From the NCBI RefSeq assembly GCF_014837155.1, contig NZ_JACYHA010000015.1, positions 41,866 to 105,865 of the forward strand: 64,000 bases of DNA. Direction: 5' to 3'. The notes beneath the pieces are model-generated. The model had not been told where the DNA came from. It searched no databases and saw only the letters and a list, made by a program, of their open reading frames with translations. The translations under genes and the position numbers were made by a program. Below are positions 34,713 through 42,942 of this stretch, one piece after another. How positions within the stretch are numbered: the stretch's first letter is position 1; every line of letters starts with the position of its first letter. The stretch comes from Litchfieldia stipae. GTDB lineage: Bacteria > Bacillota > Bacilli > Bacillales > Bacillaceae_L.

Positions 34713-35567
34713 TTATTTTAAGCTTGGTGGTATTTCCTGATCTCGTAATACGGCAGGTAATGTATTGTGTATATAAGGAGGAGCAGGCTTCAATACAGGT
34801 TTTTTCGCAAATGGTTGAGGGTTTTCTACATATTGGAATACACCTTCGCCATCAATACTTGGTCCACTTGCCCAACGTCCTGCGGCACTTTCATTACCTC
34901 TAGAATAATTAAATAGGACATGAGACACTTCGCGTTTTTCTAGTTCACGAGGGAACGAACTAGGTACGACGACATTTTCTTTACATTCTAATTCATAGAT
35001 CGCAGCAAGCCATTGATTTTGATGCATAGTATCTCTTGCGATTAGCCAAGAAAGCATATCTTTAACTCCGCGGTCACTTGTTGCTTCATATAACCGTGTA
35101 ACCTGAAGTCTACCTTGAGATTCTGCTGTTAAATTAGCACGGAAATCTGCTAGAAGATTTCCACTGGCGATAATATAATCAGCTGTCCATCTATTACCTA
35201 CACTATCAGCTGGCATGGCACCTAGGCCAGACACAATCGCATGCTGAGGATTCATTCCTCCTAAAATGGCACCAATTACAGGATCCTTTGCAGCTTTCTC
35301 TAAATCTCCAACAGGGGCACCATCCAAAAGACGTGCAATCATGGTTGCAAGCATTTCGATGTGAGCTAACTCTTCAGCTCCCGTGTCCATTAATAAGTCT
35401 TTATATTTTCCATCTCCACGAGTGTTCCAGCCTTGGAAAAGATACTGAAGTGCAACAGAAATTTCTCCAAATTGACCACCTAAAACCTCTTGTAATTGTC
35501 TTGCGAAAATTGGATCTGGACGATCTGGTTTTGCTTTATATTGCAATTCTTTAACGTGATAAAACAT
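34713..35567 (-). CDS. manganese catalase
   Basis: A 284-residue dimanganese ferritin-like catalase (YdbD/CotJC group). The four-helix bundle ligands are visible: QEVLGGQFGEISVALQYLFQ near residue 27 (Glu), DTGAEELAHIEMLATMIARLL near 63 (Glu-x-x-His), and LIARDTMHQNQWLAAIYEL near 174 (His and Glu-type ligands of the second half). It degrades hydrogen peroxide without heme. Several members are spore-coat proteins; proximity to SASP genes hints at a sporulation role, which is inference. Confidence 0.92.
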   Translation of the reverse strand: MFYHVKELQYKAKPDRPDPIFARQLQEVLGGQFGEISVALQYLFQGWNTRGDGKYKDLLMDTGAEELAHIEMLATMIARLLDGAPVGDLEKAAKDPVIGAILGGMNPQHAIVSGLGAMPADSVGNRWTADYIIASGNLLADFRANLTAESQGRLQVTRLYEATSDRGVKDMLSWLIARDTMHQNQWLAAIYELECKENVVVPSSFPRELEKREVSHVLFNYSRGNESAAGRWASGPSIDGEGVFQYVENPQPFAKKPVLKPAPPYIHNTLPAVLRDQEIPPSLK

Positions 35568-35652
35568 TTGAGGACCTACCTTTCTCTTGATCTGAGATAA
35601 CCTATTCTCTAAGTCATCTTATTCAGTAGAAAGGAGTGGGTGACTGTTTATT

Positions 35653-36219
35653 TTAAGTTGTTTTTAATGCGGTAGATAGGTTAGTTAGTTCTTTCTTTGA
35701 TTTATCTAATAATTCCTGTCCATTATTCATTTTTTCAGTATTTCCATGTTCAATCGCATTTAACTGAAATCTAAGTCCTTCGATATATTGAGTGATAATC
35801 GATGTATAACTTTCTTTAAGCTCTAATAGAACATGGTCATGTGGGTCGAATCTAAGGTGAATATCCTGTAATAGGGTTGAGTTTTCTTTATAAGCAATCT
35901 CCATTGCTTCCAAGGCACCTTCTAATTCATCTGTTGTTTGAAGTTCTTTTAAAAGAAAGTCTAGCTCGGTGCTTACTTGATATGATAATTTAATATTTTT
36001 TTTCAATGCTTCGTATGTTTCTTGATCGTCAGGCGTGAGTTCTTTATTCTCTAACGATTGAAAGGAGACATAATTGTGTTCAGTTTCAGTTTCAGTATGA
36101 ATATGATTGCCAATCTGATTCTCCTGACTCTGATCTGTTTTTGAAGGGCTGAGTGTAAGTGTATAGGTTATACCAATCACAGCTGCTGCAAGAATAATAG
36201 ATACGGGAAGTAACTTCAT
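35653..36219 (-). CDS. secreted or anchored hypothetical helical protein
   Basis: 188 residues. An N-terminal hydrophobic stretch (LLPVSIILAAAVIGITYTL) acts as a signal or anchor without a lipobox Cys; the remainder is hydrophilic, Glu/Leu-rich and predicted almost entirely helical, possibly coiled coil (EALKKNIKLSYQVSTELDFLLKELQ). A His/Thr/Glu-rich linker (HIHTETETEHNY) follows the anchor. I do not recognise a family. Monocistronic on the minus strand, downstream of repeat copy C. Confidence 0.6.
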   Translation of the reverse strand: MKLLPVSIILAAAVIGITYTLTLSPSKTDQSQENQIGNHIHTETETEHNYVSFQSLENKELTPDDQETYEALKKNIKLSYQVSTELDFLLKELQTTDELEGALEAMEIAYKENSTLLQDIHLRFDPHDHVLLELKESYTSIITQYIEGLRFQLNAIEHGNTEKMNNGQELLDKSKKELTNLSTALKTT

Positions 36220-36313
36220 AAAATCCCTCCGATAATAAAAATGATATATATAACATGTATGAAACTTGTCCTAAAGATATGTGTAAATATGTAAAAACAT
36301 TAGAAGTAGGGAG

Positions 36314-36432
36314 CAGGCTGAATGCACGGAGACTCCCGTGGGATGCGTGGCCAGAGTGAGACCCCACAGGAGCGTAAGTGACGAGGAGGCTCACCAGACA
36401 CCCCACAGGACGCGGAGTGTATTCAGACTGCG
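36314..36432 (+). repeat. repeat copy C: inner module without MITE termini
   Basis: CAGGCTGAATG...ATTCAGACTGC bounded inner inverted pair, enclosing the same GC-rich core as copy A (GACTCCCGTGGGATGCGTG, CCCCACAGGAGC, GACGAGGAGGCTCACC, CCACAGGACGCGGAGTG). The GGCTGTTTTC termini and their AT-rich arms are absent. It lies in the gap between the secreted helical protein and the Rv2525c-like gene. Confidence 0.7.
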
Positions 36433-36458
36433 GACTGTTTAAAAACGGTAGTCATAGC

Positions 36459-36492
36459 AAAAAATCCCCTAGACATTTGTCATAGAGGATGT
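36459..36492 (-). terminator. terminator of the Rv2525c-like gene
   Basis: On the minus strand ATCCTCTA/TAGGGGAT around TGACAAATGTC, followed by TTTTTT. Confidence 0.65.
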
Positions 36493-36504
36493 AAGGTTGT
36501 GTTA

Positions 36505-37743
36505 TTATTTAGGTGACCATAGTACATCGATTAGATTGTTTTCAAATAGGTTAGTGTCAATATTACATTGCTCTGAATCTATTCCATACTGCCAACCCCA
36601 AGCTAATGACCCTTCAGGTGCTGTAGGATTATACTCTGGAGCGTTTTCTTCTGTTGTAATCCCTTCATTAGGAGCAGCTGTCCAAATATAATTATTCTCT
36701 AAAATACTCTTGTCTTCCTCAACTGCAGCATTATATGCCTGATATAGATCCTGGTCTTCATCAAAAACTCCATAGATTCCAGATTCATATTCTGAATCTG
36801 ACATTGTATCATACCAACCTCTAATGAAATCAGCATCTACTGGATAGTTTGGTTCAATATCGGCAAATATAGCCACTCCTTCAGGAGCTCCGATTTCTTT
36901 TGCAAAGCTAATGGCTTGTTCAGCCTGAGCTACTCCATTATCATATCCAGTGGCGTCCTCAAAGTGGTTATAGATTAAGAGAATACTAGCATTCTCTGCA
37001 TGAATTAATTCAATTTGATCATCAGTTAATCCCTCAGAAACACCTTCCTTTGTTTCAAGGTATCGTCCAACAATCACTGGATCTCCAAAGTTTTCGCGGA
37101 CACAAGCAAAGAATTCATCAGTTGTTTCACTTGCAGAATCTATCCCCCAAACAGTGTCTCCACTGGCTTCAGGGGGAGTTGCTTCTTCATTGTCACCATT
37201 ACCTTCTTCATTACCATTGCCATTCTCACCTTCATTATCTTCGTTGTTGCCATTATCGTTTCCCGCTTGATTATCGACTGAATTATTTACACCATTTGAA
37301 ACATCAACATTTACATTTTCATCTAGTGCGTTATTAATGCTGTTGTCCAATGTGTGATCACCATTGCCATTCATATTATTTTCAATGAGATTTTCAAGTG
37401 ATCCAACTGTATATCCAGACATTAAATTTTCAATTGAATTTGTGAAATGAGCTGTGCCATTTCCTTCTACATTGTTTTCAACATTATTTGTTACTTCACT
37501 AGTAGCATCACCTTTTAAATCATTCGTGATATTACTATTAACTGTTACTTCAGCGTCTCCGCTAATGTTATTCACTATATTGTTATTGATAGTGATCTTC
37601 GTATTTGCTGATGAGTTAGTTGATTCGTTTTGAGTAGATTCAGAAGCTGTTGTTTTATCGCTATTTAAGAGGAAAACAGTGAAACCGGAAATAATTATTA
37701 AGAAAGTGGCAATAGAAATTAAGGTATACTTTCCAAACGTCAT
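36505..37743 (-). CDS. secreted Rv2525c-like (DUF1906) glycoside-hydrolase-like protein
   Basis: 412 residues in four parts. A signal/anchor helix at 8-28. An Asn-rich region at about 45-165 made of alternating N-x-I/V-x-N-x-I/L units (NNIVNNISGDAEVTV, SNITNDLKGDA, ENNVEGNGTAHF, ENNMNGNGDHTL). An acidic Asn/Gly/Glu linker at about 165-190. A C-terminal TIM-barrel-like DUF1906 domain from about 200 (WGIDSASETTDEFFACVRENFGDPVIVGRYL ... EGVAIFADIEPNYPVD ... YGVFDEDQDL ... WGWQYGIDSEQCNIDTN). The acidic FADIEP and DTN positions match the presumed active-site face. Wall binding or lysis is inferred. The repetitive region is unusual. Confidence 0.75.
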   Translation of the reverse strand: MTFGKYTLISIATFLIIISGFTVFLLNSDKTTASESTQNESTNSSANTKITINNNIVNNISGDAEVTVNSNITNDLKGDATSEVTNNVENNVEGNGTAHFTNSIENLMSGYTVGSLENLIENNMNGNGDHTLDNSINNALDENVNVDVSNGVNNSVDNQAGNDNGNNEDNEGENGNGNEEGNGDNEEATPPEASGDTVWGIDSASETTDEFFACVRENFGDPVIVGRYLETKEGVSEGLTDDQIELIHAENASILLIYNHFEDATGYDNGVAQAEQAISFAKEIGAPEGVAIFADIEPNYPVDADFIRGWYDTMSDSEYESGIYGVFDEDQDLYQAYNAAVEEDKSILENNYIWTAAPNEGITTEENAPEYNPTAPEGSLAWGWQYGIDSEQCNIDTNLFENNLIDVLWSPK

Positions 37744-37831
37744 TTATTTTCACACCTTTCACTTTTTCCTTTATCCTATGATTAGGCGAAGTGATCCGTG
37801 TGGGCTCAACTGTTAGATTGTGTAAGCAGGC

Positions 37832-37864
37832 GCAGCCTGAATACACTCCCCGTATTCAGGCTGC
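37832..37864. repeat. repeat copy D: minimal hairpin of the inner module
   Basis: Perfect 13-bp arms GCAGCCTGAATAC and GTATTCAGGCTGC around a 7-base loop. It equals the outer edge of the inner module with the whole core deleted. It lies between the Rv2525c-like gene and the dehydrogenase; there is no T run, so it is not a classical terminator. Confidence 0.75.
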
Positions 37865-37903
37865 TAAACTATTGATTTGATTTTATTTAATCTAAAACCG
37901 TTT

Positions 37904-39082
37904 TTAATCATTTTTTAGCACGGAGACTTCCCACGCACTTTGAAATAGGTTCAAGTAATCATTTTTAGTAATAGTTCTAGCATTACTTGGAGTGGATCCA
38001 TTATGGAAGGATGAATCTGCTAAATAATCAAAATCACCTGGATTCACATTTGGAAGTGATGAGAAGCTTGGGATTTCAAGATCAGTTGCCAGTTTCTTCA
38101 TTTCTGCTACTAATGCCGCTGTGGCTTCCTCATTTGATTGTGATTCAGTAGCAATGCCAATTGTTCTTGCTATTGTTGCATGCTTTAACGGATCAGCTTG
38201 TGCATTGAACTCTAAGACATATGGTAAAAACATGCTATTAGCTATACCATGTGGAGTGTCGTATAATCCACCAATGGCTTCGGCCATACAGTGCACCGAT
38301 GCAACATCAGCATGAGAAAAAGCCATACCAGCAATGGTTGACCCTATCATTAATTGTTCACGTGCTTTACTATGTTGGCCGTCATTAAAGGCTGTTCGTA
38401 AATTCGGATAGATGAATTTCATTGCTTGTATAGCCAGACCGTCTGCAATCGGATTAGAAAGCTTACATGTATAAGCCTCAATTGCATGTACTAATGCATC
38501 CATGCCAGTTGATGCAGTAAGTGGGGCAGGAAGGTTATATGTAAGTTCAGGATCAATAATGGCTAACAATGGAGCGATTTTCACATCTTTTATTGTAAGT
38601 TTGATTTTCTTAGTAGAGTCAGTAATGACTGATGAACGAGTAACCTCAGCACCTGTACCTGCTGTTGTTGGAATGGCAATAAGTGGGGTCACTGCTTGTG
38701 GTACCTGATTTCTCCCTGCATAGTCCTGTGGGGTGCCACCTAGCACTTGTAAGATAGCAATTGCTTTTGCAGCGTCAATTACAGAGCCGCCACCTAATGC
38801 AATGATACAATCTGCATGAAAATCGTTAGCTTCTTTTCCACCTGTAACACAATCATAATCTCTTGGGTTCGGTTGAACCTTAGTGAATCGATAGGTTGTA
38901 AAGCCGTGACCTTGAAGACTATTTTCGAGCTTATCAAGTAATCCAATTTGTTCTATTCCTGGGTCTGTCACAATAAATACTCTTTTTCCTACTTTTTGTT
39001 CAGCAAGATATTCAGCTGTTTTATTAAAATGACCAACCCCAATTTTGATACTAGTAGGTAAGTGAAAATCGAAAGGATTCAT
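37904..39082 (-). CDS. iron-containing alcohol dehydrogenase
   Basis: A 392-residue type III dehydrogenase. Coenzyme region: VFIVTDPGIEQIG near residue 35, IIALGGGSVIDAAKAIAIL near 93, and IPTTAGTGAEVTRSSVI near 137. Metal-binding motifs: GMDALVHAIEAYTC near 193 (Asp, His) and HADVASVHCMAEAIGGLYDTPHGIANS near 256 (His residues). It is closer to the GbsB/1,3-propanediol/lactaldehyde type than to YugJ of this window. Substrate unknown. Single gene. Confidence 0.9.
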   Translation of the reverse strand: MNPFDFHLPTSIKIGVGHFNKTAEYLAEQKVGKRVFIVTDPGIEQIGLLDKLENSLQGHGFTTYRFTKVQPNPRDYDCVTGGKEANDFHADCIIALGGGSVIDAAKAIAILQVLGGTPQDYAGRNQVPQAVTPLIAIPTTAGTGAEVTRSSVITDSTKKIKLTIKDVKIAPLLAIIDPELTYNLPAPLTASTGMDALVHAIEAYTCKLSNPIADGLAIQAMKFIYPNLRTAFNDGQHSKAREQLMIGSTIAGMAFSHADVASVHCMAEAIGGLYDTPHGIANSMFLPYVLEFNAQADPLKHATIARTIGIATESQSNEEATAALVAEMKKLATDLEIPSFSSLPNVNPGDFDYLADSSFHNGSTPSNARTITKNDYLNLFQSAWEVSVLKND

Positions 39083-39160
39083 GAATAACGCCTCAATTCC
39101 ATTGAAATATGTGAATGTTAAAATTATTTTAACACAATTTCCAGGAAGTGTTAGTGCGAA

Positions 39161-39203
39161 CTAAAAAAAGAAACTTAGAAGGTACGCCTCCTAAGCTTCT
39201 GAA
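39161..39203 (-). terminator. terminator of the PepSY/two-component operon
   Basis: Minus strand AGAAGCTTAG/CTAAGTTTCT stem followed by TTTTTTT. Confidence 0.75.
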
Positions 39204-39210
39204 TGATTTT

Positions 39211-39759
39211 TTAGTTATCCCATTCCATTTTTAAGATTTCACCAGTTTGAGCAGATATCTTTAATTCTACTTCTTTTCCATTGTCTGCTTCAATTTCAAC
39301 TTCATACTTATAGAATCCGTCTTCTTCATCTAATTCAATCTCTTCAATTTTTCCTGGAACTTCCTTTAAAGCAATCTTTTTGGCTTCTTCACGTGTAACC
39401 TTAACTAACTCTGATTTCTTTTTGTTTAGTACTTCACCTGTCTGGCCATCAACATATACATCAAAATCATCATCATCACGAGTGTCAACTTCAATTTTAT
39501 AAATGGTACGGCCGTCTTTGGATTTTCTCTCAACCTCTTCAATTTCTCCATCTACATATTGAAGTGCAATTTCTTTTGCTTTTTCCACATCAATGGTTTT
39601 AGTTGCTTCATCTTTCTTTGGTGTTGCTGTTGACGTTTGCTCAACTTTGTTTGTTACCACTACTGAATTATCATCACCATTATTCTTCATTGCATTAACT
39701 CCAACACCTGCACCAATTACTAAGCCCATCCCAATAATCACTGTTACTATTTTTTTCAT
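39211..39759 (-). CDS. exported two-PepSY-domain protein
   Basis: About 182 residues. The start is the inner ATG (39759) after AAAGGAGG. A signal-anchor segment (IVTVIIGMGLVIGAGVGVNA) is followed by two PepSY domains: DVEKAKEIALQYVDGEIEEVERKSKDGRTIYKIEV near 55 and TREEAKKIALKEVPGKIEEIEL...KYEVEIEADNGKEVELKISAQTGEILK near 120. Such domains often modulate peptidases or sensor proteins outside the membrane. It is the last gene of the regulator-kinase-PepSY-PepSY operon. Confidence 0.85.
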   Translation of the reverse strand: MKKIVTVIIGMGLVIGAGVGVNAMKNNGDDNSVVVTNKVEQTSTATPKKDEATKTIDVEKAKEIALQYVDGEIEEVERKSKDGRTIYKIEVDTRDDDDFDVYVDGQTGEVLNKKKSELVKVTREEAKKIALKEVPGKIEEIELDEEDGFYKYEVEIEADNGKEVELKISAQTGEILKMEWDN

Positions 39760-39861
39760 TTTTTGTTCCTCCTTTTGTTTTCTCAACTTCATTGTAGTCA
39801 GTGAAAATGAGAGGAAAACAATAGGAAGATTAGAATTTGATGAGAAAATAGAAAGGTTTTA

Positions 39862-40551
39862 TTAATTTTCCCATGTAATTGATAAAATCTTTCCTGTATA
39901 GGCATCGATCGTGATGACAACGTCTTTGTCATTATATTCGATTTCCACCTCATAATAATAAGTTCCATTGTCTTCTTCTAGTTCAACATCGTCAACTTCA
40001 CCATTCACCTCAGCTAAAGCTATTGCAATGGCTTCTTTTTCAGATATTTTTGTAGTTGGTAGAGAAGTGGAAGTCTCATGGATATCAAGAGTCTCACCAG
40101 TAGCGCGATCAATCTCAACCTGAAACGTTCCATCTGAACTAGTTATGGTCACAGAATAGATTGAGCGTGAATCTTTTGTTGTTTCTTGAACAGAATCAAC
40201 ATTCCCATTCACTTGTTCAATGGCTAGTCTTGTCGCCTCTTCTTCTGTAAGCAGTGAGGTGGATTCATTCTTTTCATTGGCTTCAATCAATTGTAATTCT
40301 ATTACCTTTCCTTGAGAATCCAATGTTACTTCATAACTTCCCAACTCATTTGAAAATAGGAGTTTATAGTTCTCTTCAAGTGGAATAATTTCGTCTACTA
40401 TCCCCTGATACCTTTCCTCCACCACTTGGATCATTTCTTGCTGTGTCAAGGCTGATTGTTGTGAAGAAGGGGTTATAAATTGAAAGTAAACAACTATTAG
40501 AATGAGGATACCCGCTACCACGATGCTTCCAATTATCAGCTTTTTCTTCAT
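39862..40551 (-). CDS. membrane-anchored PepSY protein
   Basis: 229 residues. N-terminal helix (LIIGSIVVAGILILIVVYFQF), then an unclear first unit (LTQQEMIQVVEERYQGIVDEI) and two clear PepSY units (LTEEEATRLAIEQVNGNVDSVQETT...VEIDRATGETLDI and ISEKEAIAIALAEVNGEVDDVELEE...VVITIDAYTGKILSI). Its ATG overlaps the kinase stop in ATGA, so the two are translationally coupled, which argues for a partner role with the sensor. A paralogue lies directly downstream. Confidence 0.85.
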   Translation of the reverse strand: MKKKLIIGSIVVAGILILIVVYFQFITPSSQQSALTQQEMIQVVEERYQGIVDEIIPLEENYKLLFSNELGSYEVTLDSQGKVIELQLIEANEKNESTSLLTEEEATRLAIEQVNGNVDSVQETTKDSRSIYSVTITSSDGTFQVEIDRATGETLDIHETSTSLPTTKISEKEAIAIALAEVNGEVDDVELEEDNGTYYYEVEIEYNDKDVVITIDAYTGKILSITWEN

Positions 40552-41909
40552 ATTAGCTTCCTCTCTTGAAACTCAATTGTAAATGTCGTGCCTTGTCCTT
40601 CACGACTCTCCACTGAAATATTCGCGTCATGAGCATTTGCAATTCTCTGAGCGATAGACAGTCCTAGTCCGGTCCCACCAGATTCACGATTTCTCGCTTT
40701 ATCCACGCGGTAAAAGCGATCAAAGACAGAGTCGATTTCACTCTCTGGGATACCCATACCTAAATCCTTGACTTTGATGAACAGTCTGTCTTGATCTTCA
40801 AGTAGAATAACTTCAATATCATCAGAGCTATATTTAATGGCATTATCTAACAATATAAATAATAATTGCTTCATCTTATGTTTATCTACAGGATAAATAA
40901 TCGAATCTTTATTATTGATTAATGTAATATTTCTTTGAAAGACATCACTACATGTACGGATTACTTCAGAACATAGGGGGACCATGTCAATGTCTTCAAT
41001 CTCAAGCTTCCATTTTGCATCTGACCCTGCCAGTTGCAGCATTTGATTGGTCATTTCTTTCATCCGAACAGCTTCGGAATATATGGCTTCAACGGATTCC
41101 TCAAGAACGTCTGGTTTTTTCATTCCCCAGCGCTTTAACATGCTTGCATAGCTTTCAATCACGGTAAGTGGTGTTCTAAGCTCATGAGAAGCATCTGACA
41201 CAAATTGCTGTTGTTTTTCAAAGTTATTTTCTAGAATTTCCATCATTGAATTAAAGGTACTACCCATTTCATGTAATTCATCCTTAGAATGATGCTCGAG
41301 ATCAATTTTCTTGAATATCCCTCTTTTTTGAATGTCCTTCATTGTTGTAGTTAAGGTCATAATTGGTTTCAAAATCAAGATGCTCAATGCTCTTCCTCCA
41401 AGAAAGGAAGGGATTAGAACAACAAGGGATGCAATAAAGAGAACAGTGCGTAATTGTCTTAGTGTAGTATCAGTTTCTTGAATACTTTCAGCTACTTCAA
41501 GAGTAACAATATTCGAATCATTCCCTATCATTGGATAATAGCTGACGACATAGCGGTCTTGTTTGATTTGTTTTACAACCGTCTGACTCATTGTTTGATA
41601 GGAAGGATTAATTTCATCAGTAATGGCCATGTTCTTCGTTGTTGTAATTTGTGGCACGCCGTCCTTGTCGATAATTCGAATCATCCCGTTTGCAGGAAGG
41701 TATGCATGAAGGAGATTTGTTGAGCTAGTTTCTGTCATATCAAGGGATTGTAACCCTTCTGCTATTTGTTCTGTTTGTCTCTGAACCCGGTCTTTTTCAT
41801 TTGATATCATCATGTTCATAAAAACAAAGTAAATAGCTGTGTTAGTCAGAATGATCATAAGTAATAATAAGACGGTCGAAAACAGTTGAATTCTTGAGCT
41901 AAGTTTCAT
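40548..41909 (-). CDS. sensor histidine kinase
   Basis: A 453-residue membrane kinase: helix at about 10-32, extracytoplasmic sensor domain of about 125 residues, second helix near 155-177, HAMP domain (IMTLTTTMKDIQKRGIFKKIDL), H-box FVSDASHELRTPLTVI near 236 (phosphorylated His), N-box LFILLDNAIKYSSD near 347, G1 KVDLGMG-like VKDLGMGIPES near 374, and G2 SGGTGLGLSIAQRI near 402. Close in type to YkoH/ArlS kinases. Four bases separate it from the response regulator; its signal is unknown. Confidence 0.92.
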   Translation of the reverse strand: MKLSSRIQLFSTVLLLLMIILTNTAIYFVFMNMMISNEKDRVQRQTEQIAEGLQSLDMTETSSTNLLHAYLPANGMIRIIDKDGVPQITTTKNMAITDEINPSYQTMSQTVVKQIKQDRYVVSYYPMIGNDSNIVTLEVAESIQETDTTLRQLRTVLFIASLVVLIPSFLGGRALSILILKPIMTLTTTMKDIQKRGIFKKIDLEHHSKDELHEMGSTFNSMMEILENNFEKQQQFVSDASHELRTPLTVIESYASMLKRWGMKKPDVLEESVEAIYSEAVRMKEMTNQMLQLAGSDAKWKLEIEDIDMVPLCSEVIRTCSDVFQRNITLINNKDSIIYPVDKHKMKQLLFILLDNAIKYSSDDIEVILLEDQDRLFIKVKDLGMGIPESEIDSVFDRFYRVDKARNRESGGTGLGLSIAQRIANAHDANISVESREGQGTTFTIEFQERKLI

Positions 41910-41912
41910 GGA

Positions 41913-42587
41913 CTACTCCTTCATCATATAGCCTACACCTCTTACAGTATGGATCAGAGGGGGTGAAAAAGGCTGGTCTATCTTTTTTCTTAAATAACGA
42001 ATGTAGACGTCAACGACATTGGTATCTCCTAGATAATCGAATCCCCATACATTGGTTAAAAGCTGATCACGATTTAATACTTGGTTTTTATTCTTCAGAA
42101 GAAAAAGAAGTAAATCATACTCTCTTGGAGTTAATTCGATATTGACTCCTGACCGTGTAACAAGCCTTGATTTCTCTTCGATGAGTAGATCAGCCATTTT
42201 TAATCCATCTTCCGTCGAATGATGCTTAATTCTTAAACTAGCACGGATTCTTGCTAATAATTCTTCAATTTCAAACGGCTTCGTCATATAATCATTTGCC
42301 CCAAGGTCTAATCCACTTACTTTATCTGGAGTAGAGTCTCTTGCTGAGAGCAAAATGATGGGGGTTAAATCACCGGTTCCACGGATTCTTCTAAGTAGTT
42401 CTAATCCACTAAGCTCTGGTAACATCACGTCTAATATGACTAAATCCCACTTGCTAGATTGAAAAAGTGATAAGCCAGAGGTTCCTGTATGTGCCATATC
42501 AACCTTATAACCCTCATGCTCTAATTCAAGCTTTAATACCCGAGCAATCTTTATTTCATCTTCAATAATTAATATTTGTTTATCCAC
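41913..42587 (-). CDS. OmpR-family response regulator
   Basis: About 224 residues: receiver domain with acidic pocket IIEDE near the N-terminus, phospho-acceptor Asp in DLVILDVMLPE near 50, Thr/Ser in ILLSARDS near 78 and Lys in YMTKPF near 101; C-terminal winged helix (LTPREYDLLLFLLKNKNQVLNRDQLL ... VDVYIRYLRKKID ... IHTVRGVGYMM). The start is GTG 42587 (four bases after AGGGGTGG); the longer frame lacks a site. It heads the operon with the kinase and two PepSY genes. Confidence 0.92.
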   Translation of the reverse strand: MDKQILIIEDEIKIARVLKLELEHEGYKVDMAHTGTSGLSLFQSSKWDLVILDVMLPELSGLELLRRIRGTGDLTPIILLSARDSTPDKVSGLDLGANDYMTKPFEIEELLARIRASLRIKHHSTEDGLKMADLLIEEKSRLVTRSGVNIELTPREYDLLLFLLKNKNQVLNRDQLLTNVWGFDYLGDTNVVDVYIRYLRKKIDQPFSPPLIHTVRGVGYMMKE

Positions 42588-42797
42588 AATTCCACCCCTT
42601 AGGCTAAATCCAATCATTGAAATTCGTTACATTCAATCAACTAAATCTAATATAGTTATTTAATCATGATTCCCTTTTTTATAAAAGACTACTTTCGTCC
42701 TAAGGTATCTAGGACCGCATGTTCACACAATCTCCATATTCTCGAGTGAGATGGAATTATTAGCCTTCAGAGCGTCTTAACAAAGATTAGAGATGAA

Positions 42798-42811
42798 TGG
42801 TAACGCTTTCA
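42798..42811. promoter_or_regulatory. candidate cre (CcpA) site upstream of proC
   Basis: On the minus strand TGAAAGCGTTACCA, a 13/14 match to TGNAARCGNWWWCA and close to known strong cre sites. It is 145 bp ahead of proC in the 355-bp gap after the response-regulator gene. I saw no T-box (no AGGGTGGNACCGCG) in that gap. Confidence 0.45.
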
Positions 42812-42853
42812 CTCACTAATTGATTGTTTTACTTATCACTTCCTCTGAACCTA

Positions 42854-42881
42854 TTGAAAACAATTTTATACATGTTACGAT
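42854..42881 (+). promoter_or_regulatory. candidate proCBA promoter
   Basis: TTGAAA (42854-42859) and TACGAT (42876-42881) with 16 bp between. Moderate matches; about 60 bp ahead of the proC start. Confidence 0.4.
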
Positions 42882-42942
42882 AAAGTCGTTGCAAAAAAAG
42901 AGAACAAAAATACGAACAAAACAAACAAATGGGAGAGATGAC

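Noticed and set aside
37832..37864. Copy D hairpin as the terminator of the dehydrogenase gene
   Set aside because: Perfect stem but no T run on either strand, and its arms are identical to the repeat family, which explains it better.
29347..39082. The two iron alcohol dehydrogenases as paralogues from local duplication
   Set aside because: They belong to different subgroups of the family (BdhA/YugJ versus GbsB-like) with different motifs.
42620..42942. T-box riboswitch for proline
   Set aside because: No AGGGTGGNACCGCG-like T-box sequence and no competing terminator in the leader.
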